NCBI GenBank assembly: GCA_038259945.1
Contig: JBBSOH010000046.1
Span: 1 to 19,886, forward strand
DNA length: 19,886 bases
Direction of reading: 5' to 3'
Source of the DNA: Ilumatobacter_A sp038259945
GTDB taxonomy: Bacteria > Actinomycetota > Acidimicrobiia > Acidimicrobiales > Ilumatobacteraceae
Under the pieces are notes generated by a model, which was not told where the DNA came from, did no database searches, and saw only the letters and a list, made by a program, of their open reading frames with translations. The number at the start of each line of letters is the position of its first letter. Position 1 is the stretch's first letter. Of the stretch, positions 1-5,060 are shown piece after piece. The position numbers and the translations under genes are program-made.

Positions 1-83
1 GGTGCGATCGAAGCGAGGATCGCGGCCACCACGAAGAGCAACATCGCCCGACGGACATGCCGCTCCCTCACGGACATCCTCAT
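1..83 (-). CDS. N-terminus of membrane or secreted protein (partial)
   Basis: Only the first 27 codons are inside the window; the gene continues past the left edge. The frame opens with ATG at 83 (an in-frame ATG follows at 77) and gives a short basic stretch (MRMSVRERHVRRA) followed by a hydrophobic run (MLLFVVAAILASIA), the layout of a signal peptide or signal anchor. No obvious Shine-Dalgarno precedes it. A promoter-like element reading toward it lies at 117-143. The function cannot be judged from so few residues, and a chance open frame is possible. Confidence 0.45.
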   Translation of the reverse strand, partial: MRMSVRERHVRRAMLLFVVAAILASIA

Positions 84-116
84 CGGCGGGCTCGTGCGGT
101 CGGACATCGAGTCCTG

Positions 117-143
117 TCATCGTCACCGCCGAGGAAATCTTGA
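117..143 (-). promoter_or_regulatory. possible sigma-28 (FliA/WhiG)-type promoter with repeated TCAAGATTTCC motif
   Basis: On the minus strand, TCAA (140-143), a 15-nt spacer and GACGATGA (117-124) resemble the FliA/WhiG consensus TAAA-N15-GCCGATAA. Transcription would start near 110, about 27 nt before the ATG at 83. The 11-mer TCAAGATTTCC occurs twice on this strand, at 133-143 and 163-173, exactly 30 bp apart; only the first copy has a -10-like partner. The match is by eye, so this is a suggestion only. Confidence 0.3.
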
Positions 144-208
144 GGCCAGGCGCGCTGGTGGGGGAAATCTTGAATCTCGGCCCGCCGGTCGTGGGCGACC
201 GGGCGAGG

Positions 209-631
209 TCAGCCAGTCGGTTCGATCTCGTCCGTCAGAGTCGAATGCCCCGTTCGCGCACCACCGTCATCATCGGCCGAGAACCGTTCGGTGAGTGCTG
301 TCCGGATCTCGAGGTGACGCAACAGGAAAGTGCGCTCGTCGAGCTTCTTGCGCCGGAGCCACCCGGTGACCTCGTCGTTGCACTTGCTCGCATTGCACGA
401 TCGACACGTGGGAACGATGTTGTCGAGCGTGTACCGACCGCCGCGCGAGAGCGCCTGCACACAGTCCCGCTGCATCGCGACGTCGGTGACGCCGCAGTAG
501 GCACAGCCGCCCCACGCCGCTCGCAACGCAGACCACTGCTCGTCGGTCAGGTCGTGCTCGACGCGCTGCATCCTGCGTTGGCGCTTGCGTGACGCCCGCG
601 CCCGGCGACTCCGGTTCGGAACACTCCCCAC
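209..631 (-). CDS. HNH endonuclease family protein
   Basis: About 140 residues with an HNH/zinc-ribbon nuclease signature. There is a CxxC pair (CAYC, residues 43-46), then a beta-beta-alpha core with LSRGGRYTLDN (61-71), a second CxxC (76-79) and CNASK (79-83). The family cleaves or nicks DNA with a metal-bound His-Asn-His core. Here the residue after the core Asp, normally the general-base His of the 'DH' pair, is Cys (RDCVQALSRGG), so activity is uncertain or this is a variant subfamily. The N-terminus is very basic (RSRRARASRKRQRR). I chose the GTG at 631 because GAGAAT, a -10-like hexamer, lies six bases upstream (638-643). The outer TTG at 661 falls in the hairpin ending the neighbouring thiolase transcript, and an ATG at 571 is also possible. 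It stands alone, and nothing ties it to a mobile element. Confidence 0.75.
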   Translation of the reverse strand: MGSVPNRSRRARASRKRQRRMQRVEHDLTDEQWSALRAAWGGCAYCGVTDVAMQRDCVQALSRGGRYTLDNIVPTCRSCNASKCNDEVTGWLRRKKLDERTFLLRHLEIRTALTERFSADDDGGARTGHSTLTDEIEPTG

Positions 632-660
632 CTCGACATTCTCCCACCCCGGAACGCGCA

Positions 661-686
661 ACGGCCGGACCCGAAGGCCCGGCCGT
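661..686 (-). terminator. hairpin terminator with UUCG loop after the thiolase gene
   Basis: Read on the minus strand, the 11-base arm ACGGCCGGGCC is followed by TTCG and then GGTCCGGCCGT. This forms an 11-bp stem (one G-U pair) capped by a stable UUCG tetraloop. It begins 23 nt after the thiolase stop codon. There is no strong U-tract, so termination may be partial or of the GC-rich actinobacterial type. Confidence 0.65.
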
Positions 687-709
687 CGTACTCGGGGAGA
701 CTCCTGGGA

Positions 710-1876
710 TCAGTCGAGGCGTTCGATGATGGTGGCGTTGGCCATGCCGCCGCCCTCACACATCACCTGCATGCCGTAGCGGCCGCCGGTGCGCTCGAGT
801 TCGTTGAGCAGCGTCGCCATGAGCTTGGTGCCCGATGCACCGAGCGGGTGCCCGAGGGCGATGGCGCCGCCGTTGACGTTGACCTTGCTCATGTCGGCAC
901 CGGTCTCCTTCTGCCATGCGAGCACCACGGAGGCGAAGGCTTCGTTGACTTCGAACAGGTCGATGTCGTCGATGCTCATGCCGGTCTTCTCGAGGATCTT
1001 CTTCGTGGCCGGGATCGGACCCTTGAGCATGGTGACCGGGTCGGTGCCGGCGAGGGCGAACGCGTGGAAGCGGGCGCGGGGCTTCATGCCGAGCTCCTCG
1101 GCCTTCTCCTTGCTCATGATCAGCACGGCGGACGCGCCGTCGGAGATCTGCGAGGAGTTGCCGGCGGTGATCTTGCCGTCCTCCTTGAATGCGGGCTTGA
1201 GCTTGGCGAGGCTCTCGGCCGTCGAACCGTCGCGGATGCCCTCGTCGTTCTTGACCATGACCTTCTGCCCGTCGAGGTCGATCTCGACGGGCACGATCTC
1301 GTTCTCGAACCTTCCTTCGTCGCGAGCGACGGCTGCACGCTGCTGGCTCATCGCACCGAACGCATCCAGGTCTTCGCGGGTGATGCCGTACTCGTCGGCG
1401 ATCATGTCGGCGCCGATGCCCTGCGGCGGCAGGCCGGTCTCGGCATAACGGTCCTGCTGATCCTGGCTGAACGGGAAGCCCATGCCCTGGACGATCGACG
1501 CACCCATCGGGGTGCGGGTCATCACTTCGACGCCGGCGGCGACGACGACGTCGTATGCGCCGGCGATGACGCCCTGCGCTGCGAAGTGCATCGACTGCTG
1601 GCTCGAGCCGCACTGGCGGTCGACCGTGGTGGAAGGCACCTCTTCGGGCCAGCCGGCCGACAGCACGGCGTTGCGGCCGATGTTCAGCGACTGCTCACCG
1701 ACCTGCATGACGCAGCCCATGATCACGTCGTCGACCATGGCCGGGTCGAGTCCGGTCCGCTCGGCAAGGGCCTTGAGCACATGGGCTGCGAGGTCGACGG
1801 GGTGCTGGTCCTTGAGTTGTCCGTTGCGCTTGCCGCCCGGGGTGCGGACTGCATCGACGATGACTGCTTCGATCAT
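710..1876 (-). CDS. acetyl-CoA C-acyltransferase (thiolase)
   Basis: A 388-residue thiolase, full length for the family. It cleaves 3-ketoacyl-CoA with CoA (last step of beta-oxidation) or runs the reverse condensation, in the cytoplasm. Catalytic residues are in place: nucleophile Cys89 in VDRQCGSSQ, NEAFA at 311-315, His343 in GGAIALGHPLGASG and Cys373 in VMCEGGGMAN. The ATG at 1876 has a good ribosome site on the minus strand (AGGAGA, about 7 nt upstream). The gene lies 58 bp downstream of marR on the same strand, with a hairpin between them, so it may be partly uncoupled from it. With the divergent acyl-CoA dehydrogenase it forms a fatty-acid or related acyl-CoA degradation block. The degradative (FadA-like) role is inferred from context; an acetoacetyl-CoA thiolase cannot be excluded. 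Confidence 0.93.
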   Translation of the reverse strand: MIEAVIVDAVRTPGGKRNGQLKDQHPVDLAAHVLKALAERTGLDPAMVDDVIMGCVMQVGEQSLNIGRNAVLSAGWPEEVPSTTVDRQCGSSQQSMHFAAQGVIAGAYDVVVAAGVEVMTRTPMGASIVQGMGFPFSQDQQDRYAETGLPPQGIGADMIADEYGITREDLDAFGAMSQQRAAVARDEGRFENEIVPVEIDLDGQKVMVKNDEGIRDGSTAESLAKLKPAFKEDGKITAGNSSQISDGASAVLIMSKEKAEELGMKPRARFHAFALAGTDPVTMLKGPIPATKKILEKTGMSIDDIDLFEVNEAFASVVLAWQKETGADMSKVNVNGGAIALGHPLGASGTKLMATLLNELERTGGRYGMQVMCEGGGMANATIIERLD

Positions 1877-1903
1877 GGGGTGTTCTCCTGATGGTTGTTG
1901 AAA

Positions 1904-1936
1904 GACGTCCGAACGTGTTTGGCACGCCCGGACGTC
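1904..1936 (-). terminator. hairpin between marR and thiolase
   Basis: GACGTCCG (1904-1911) and CGGACGTC (1929-1936) are perfect 8-bp arms, with an inner CGTG/CACG pair around TTTGG. On the minus strand the hairpin begins at the marR stop codon and is followed by TTTCAACAA. It fits a terminator for marR, or an attenuator limiting read-through into the thiolase gene. Confidence 0.5.
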
Positions 1937-2399
1937 ACGGGTTGATGGCGGACTGGAGGTTCTGTTGGAGCCGGGTGAGGACCCAGCTGAGGGCCTGACG
2001 TTCTTCGCGTCCGATGCCGTGGCGGAGTTCGCTGCGCAGGATCTCGTCGACGCTCACGACGCTGACCGCGAGGTCACGACCGGCATCGGTGAGGTCGACG
2101 CGCCAGACCCGACGGTCATCGGGGTCGGGATGTCGTTCCACGAGTGATCGACGTTCGAGCCCGTCGACGACGCTGCCCATCGCGGCTCGCCCTGTGCCCA
2201 TCTGGTCGGCGAGCCGGCTCTGCGTGGTGGCACCGAACTCGGCGACGTAGGCGAGGAGGCTCGCCTGGGTGAGGTTGAGATCGAGCGGCTTGAGCCGGGC
2301 GTCGAACGCCTCACGGATCAACCGCGCCGTTGCCATGAGTGTCGACTCGACCCGCAACCAGGGCGGGGCGTCGAGTTCGTTGTTGGTGAGATTGCTCAT
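1935..2399 (-). CDS. MarR-family transcriptional regulator
   Basis: A 154-residue protein of typical MarR length. Helices spanning LNLTQASLLAYVAEFG and TTQSRLADQMGTGRAAMGS (about 42-76) form the winged helix-turn-helix, and the wing carries the characteristic DPDDRR (92-97). MarR proteins bind short palindromes as dimers and usually repress themselves and a divergent gene, releasing DNA on ligand binding. Here the divergent gene is an acyl-CoA dehydrogenase, and a palindrome (TACTGTA-N8-TACAGTA) covers the promoters between them. The ligand is therefore probably an acyl-CoA or a related acid (inference). The ATG at 2399 was chosen because the promoter lies directly upstream. The frame stays open to 2750, but that would run through the operator and into the dehydrogenase gene. 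Confidence 0.9.
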   Translation of the reverse strand: MSNLTNNELDAPPWLRVESTLMATARLIREAFDARLKPLDLNLTQASLLAYVAEFGATTQSRLADQMGTGRAAMGSVVDGLERRSLVERHPDPDDRRVWRVDLTDAGRDLAVSVVSVDEILRSELRHGIGREERQALSWVLTRLQQNLQSAINP

Positions 2400-2415
2400 G
2401 GCTCGTCTGGATTCG

Positions 2416-2445
2416 TACTGTACGACGACATACAGTATGTTCCAA
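2416..2445. promoter_or_regulatory. marR/acyl-CoA dehydrogenase operator and overlapping promoters
   Basis: Inverted repeat TACTGTA (2416-2422) and TACAGTA (2431-2437), 8 bp apart, lies between the divergent genes. On the minus strand TTGGAA (2440-2445), a 17-bp spacer and TACAGT (2417-2422) make a near-canonical promoter for marR, so the operator covers its -10 and spacer. On the plus strand TACAGT (2431-2436) could be the dehydrogenase -10, giving a leader of about 38 nt with GAGAGGA before the ATG. The arrangement fits MarR autorepression and repression of the divergent gene. Confidence 0.65.
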
Positions 2446-2480
2446 GTCGAAGTGTTTCGAGAGCTACGAGAGGACATCAC

Positions 2481-3689
2481 ATGAGCCAGACGCTGACCGA
2501 ACAAGAGGCCGACGAGTTCCGCCAGAAGTGCGTGGATTTCATGGAGGAGCACGCCGCCGCCCAGGGCAAGGCGATGCCAGGAATCGACGACCAGAAGGCG
2601 TTTCTCGCAGCCGCCGCAGGCGCAGGGCTCGCCGGCGTACCGTTCGACGCCGAGTTCGGTGGTGGTGGCCTCTCGCTCGAACACGACAAGATCTGGCGTG
2701 AGGTGCAGGGCAACTACCGGATGATGACGGGCGAGTTCATCATCAGCCACGGGATGTGCCTGCCGATGCTCAACGAGTACGGCACCGACGAGCAGAAGAA
2801 GATGTACATGGCCGACAACATCTCGGGCAAGACCATGTGGTGCCAGATGTTCTCCGAGCCCGGTGCCGGGTCCGACGTGGCCTCACTGCAGTCGAAGTGT
2901 GAACTCGACGGCGACGAGTGGATCCTCAACGGCCAGAAGGTGTGGACCACGCTCGCTCACAAGTCCGACTACGGCATCGTCGTGGCGCGCACCGACCCCG
3001 AGCAGGTCAAGCACGCCGGTATCTCGATGTTCATCCTGGACATGCGTGCGCCCGGCGTGGAGATCCGCCCGATCCACCAGATCGACGGCGGCAGCCACTT
3101 CAACGAGGTGTTCTTCTCCGACGTGCGCATCCCCAAGGACCACCTGCTCGGCGGGTACAACGAGGGCTGGAAGCTGGCCACCGCCATGCTCATGTACGAG
3201 CGTGTTGCGATCGGTTCGGCGGGAGCCGGCAAGATCAACCAGCCCACGTACAAGCTGCTCAAGTCGGCCGCCGAGGAGACCGGGAAGATCAAGGATCCGG
3301 TCGTGCGCGACCAGCTGATGCAGATCTACTCGATGGAGACCACCAAGGCCATGGTCGCCATGCGCAACAAGGCCGAGCAGAAGGCCGGCAAGACCCCGGG
3401 GCCCGGCGGCTCGCTCGGCAAGCTGTTCGGATCGAACATTGCGTGGAAGATGCGCGAGATAGCACTCGAACTCGCCGGCCCGTCGTCGATCGCATGGGAC
3501 CCGGAGGAGGGCGACGGTGGCGAACGTCAGCGGATCGTGCTCAACTCGTTCCAGTCGTCGATCGCCGGTGGCACCGATGAGATCCAGCGCAACATCATCG
3601 GCGACCGCGTCCTCGGCCTGCCGCGCGAGCCCAGCGTCGACAAGGGCGTGCCGTTCAAGGACCTCAAGGTCGGCACCCAGTCCAGCTGA
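2481..3689 (+). CDS. acyl-CoA dehydrogenase
   Basis: A 402-residue FAD-dependent acyl-CoA dehydrogenase, which oxidises acyl-CoA to the 2-enoyl-CoA and passes electrons to ETF. The three-domain layout is visible: alpha-helical N-terminus, beta domain with the FAD/substrate motif MFSEPGAGSDVASL (about 123-136), and C-terminal four-helix domain ending in GGTDEIQRNIIGDRVLGLPRE. The C-terminal position that holds the catalytic Glu in medium-chain enzymes (EGT) is Gly here. Instead Glu240 in MLMYERVAIGS matches the base position of isovaleryl-CoA and long-chain type enzymes. The start ATG has GAGAGGA upstream. It is divergent from marR and probably controlled by it. Only a weak short hairpin (3701-3716) follows the gene. 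Substrate is unknown. Confidence 0.93.
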   Translation: MSQTLTEQEADEFRQKCVDFMEEHAAAQGKAMPGIDDQKAFLAAAAGAGLAGVPFDAEFGGGGLSLEHDKIWREVQGNYRMMTGEFIISHGMCLPMLNEYGTDEQKKMYMADNISGKTMWCQMFSEPGAGSDVASLQSKCELDGDEWILNGQKVWTTLAHKSDYGIVVARTDPEQVKHAGISMFILDMRAPGVEIRPIHQIDGGSHFNEVFFSDVRIPKDHLLGGYNEGWKLATAMLMYERVAIGSAGAGKINQPTYKLLKSAAEETGKIKDPVVRDQLMQIYSMETTKAMVAMRNKAEQKAGKTPGPGGSLGKLFGSNIAWKMREIALELAGPSSIAWDPEEGDGGERQRIVLNSFQSSIAGGTDEIQRNIIGDRVLGLPREPSVDKGVPFKDLKVGTQSS

Positions 3690-3737
3690 AAGGTCCGGAG
3701 CTCGCTGCTCGGCGAGTCGGTCGGGCGTCAGCTCGGG

Positions 3738-3743
3738 CAGAAT
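3738..3743 (+). promoter_or_regulatory. possible -10 of a leaderless transcript
   Basis: CAGAAT followed by six bases and then ATG at 3750. This is the spacing expected if transcription begins at the start codon. No convincing -35 is visible. Confidence 0.3.
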
Positions 3744-3749
3744 GCACCC

Positions 3750-4382
3750 ATGACCGACGAGCAGACGCCCACCGAGGCCGAATCGACCGACACACAGGCG
3801 GCCGCGTCGCCGTTCGCGCCACCGGACCCGACGTTGCGGGCAGGTCTCGACGAAGAACACCCAGCCGTCTTCGACCCTGACGCGGAGGTGATCATCGGCG
3901 TGTCGTTCGACAACGTCCTCAAGGCCCAGGAGTACCTGTTGGCGATGGGTCGGCTGCGCCAGAGCGGTGTGCTCGAACTGCACGACGCCGTCACCGTCAC
4001 GAAGAGCGATGACGGAAAGGTCAACGTCACCGAGACGATCGACCCGACGGCGGGCAAAGCCGCGATCTCGGGTGGCATGTGGCTCGGTCTGCTCGGCCTG
4101 TTCATCGGCGGGCCCATCGGGTGGGCGGCAGGCATCGGCATCGGCGCGGGTGCGGGCGCCGTTGCTGCCAAGGTGATCGACCTCGGGATCCCCGACGAGT
4201 GGGTGGACTGGTTCAAGGACACGGTCGAACCCGGAACGTCGACCGTGATCATCCTCGCTCGACACGTGCAGGTCTGGGCACTCGCCGAGGAGGCCAAGCG
4301 CTTCCAGGGCGCTGAGCTGTTGTACACGTCGTTGCCCGAGGATGCGATGGACCGGTTGGACGACGCCTTCGACGGATCGTGA
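3750..4382 (+). CDS. DUF1269-like membrane protein
   Basis: A 210-residue protein. After a polar, disordered N-terminus (1-44) comes a ferredoxin-like stretch (VIIGVSFDNVLKAQEYLLAM, then LELHDAVTVTKSDDGKVNV) and a Gly/Ala-rich hydrophobic hairpin (about 104-142, with GGPIGWAAGIGIGAGAGAVAA) resembling a glycine zipper. A second copy-like stretch follows (STVIILARHV...AEEAKRFQGAELLYTSL). This order is typical of DUF1269 proteins, which are membrane-associated and of unknown function. No ribosome site is seen and the start may be leaderless. The stop overlaps the GTG of the methyltransferase by 4 nt, so the two are probably translated together. The family assignment is from memory. Confidence 0.75.
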   Translation: MTDEQTPTEAESTDTQAAASPFAPPDPTLRAGLDEEHPAVFDPDAEVIIGVSFDNVLKAQEYLLAMGRLRQSGVLELHDAVTVTKSDDGKVNVTETIDPTAGKAAISGGMWLGLLGLFIGGPIGWAAGIGIGAGAGAVAAKVIDLGIPDEWVDWFKDTVEPGTSTVIILARHVQVWALAEEAKRFQGAELLYTSLPEDAMDRLDDAFDGS

Positions 4383-5035
4383 GCCACCCGGCCGCGCCGT
4401 TCCCGGCCGGGTTCTTCGCCCGTCAGGACGAGTCCGATGATGCGACGTTCTATTCGTTCGATCGCTTCGTCACCCACATCGACGACGGAGCGATCGCGGC
4501 GATCGGCGAGTTGTACGAGGAGTCGGGTCTGACCGGTACCGACGTCGAGGTACTCGACATCTGCTCGTCGTGGATCTCGCACTTTCCGACCAAGCCGGGT
4601 CGCCTTGTCGTCACCGGCATGAACGCGGCCGAACTGGCGGCCAACGAGATGGCCGACGAGTGGTCGGTCGGCGACTTCAACGTGGATCCGAGGCTCGCCT
4701 TCGACGATGCCTCCTTCGACGCCATCACGTGTGCCGTGTCGGTCGACTACCTCTCGCGGCCACTGGAGGTGTTCGCCGAGGTCGCGCGCGTCCTGCGCCC
4801 CGGAGGGCTGTTCGTGTGCACGTTCTCGAACCGCTGCTTCCCGACCAAGGCGATCCGTGGGTGGTTGTCGACGGATGACCGCGGACGGTGCGCGATCGTG
4901 GCGACATATTTCGATCTCACCGACGGGTTCGACGAACCGGTCGTGCAACACCGCAATCCGGGTGCCCCCGGCGACCCGCTGTTCGCCGTGTGGGCGAGGC
5001 GCAACGTCCACCAAACGGTGTCAGACACCGTTTGA
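4379..5035 (+). CDS. SAM-dependent methyltransferase-like protein with altered motif I
   Basis: 218 residues with a Rossmann methyltransferase fold. The motif I strand is at 57-70 (EVLDICSSWISHFP), the motif II position at VVTGMNAAELAANE (77-90), DASFDAITCAVSVDYL (110-125) corresponds to the motif-IV region, and VARVLRPGGLFVCTFSNR (135-152) matches the type-11 post-motif. The usual glycine loop (LDxGxGxG) is replaced by LDICSSWISHFP, which I recall from a plant and cyanobacterial group of methyltransferase-like proteins; the substrate is unknown. The GTG start overlaps the upstream stop by 4 nt (GTGA). The last residues, HQTVSDTV, and the stop are encoded by the palindrome at 5012-5034, so the native C-terminus may have been altered by that element. 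Confidence 0.8.
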   Translation: MSHPAAPFPAGFFARQDESDDATFYSFDRFVTHIDDGAIAAIGELYEESGLTGTDVEVLDICSSWISHFPTKPGRLVVTGMNAAELAANEMADEWSVGDFNVDPRLAFDDASFDAITCAVSVDYLSRPLEVFAEVARVLRPGGLFVCTFSNRCFPTKAIRGWLSTDDRGRCAIVATYFDLTDGFDEPVVQHRNPGAPGDPLFAVWARRNVHQTVSDTV

Positions 5036-5059
5036 CAACCCAAGCTGACACCATTTGGT
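5010..5059. repeat. REP-like palindrome with third arm between convergent genes
   Basis: CAAACGGTGTC (5012-5022) and its exact complement (5024-5034) flank a single A, a 23-bp perfect palindrome. A third arm, TGACACCATTTGGT (5046-5059), is complementary to 5010-5023 except at one position, and in the minus-strand RNA that position becomes a G-U pair. Two exclusive hairpins can therefore form. The element contains the methyltransferase stop and ends just before the beta-propeller stop (5061-5063), so it probably acts as a bidirectional terminator. Its GTC-A-GAC core recurs at 12819-12853. Confidence 0.7.
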
Positions 5060-5060
5060 T

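Noticed and set aside
2400..2750. Open extension of the marR frame upstream by 117 residues
   Set aside because: It would run through the operator and promoter and deep into the divergent acyl-CoA dehydrogenase gene. The MarR domain is complete from 2399.
2883..4265. Long minus-strand open frame across the acyl-CoA dehydrogenase and DUF1269 genes
   Set aside because: Low-complexity composition, opposite two well-supported genes, and no start signal.
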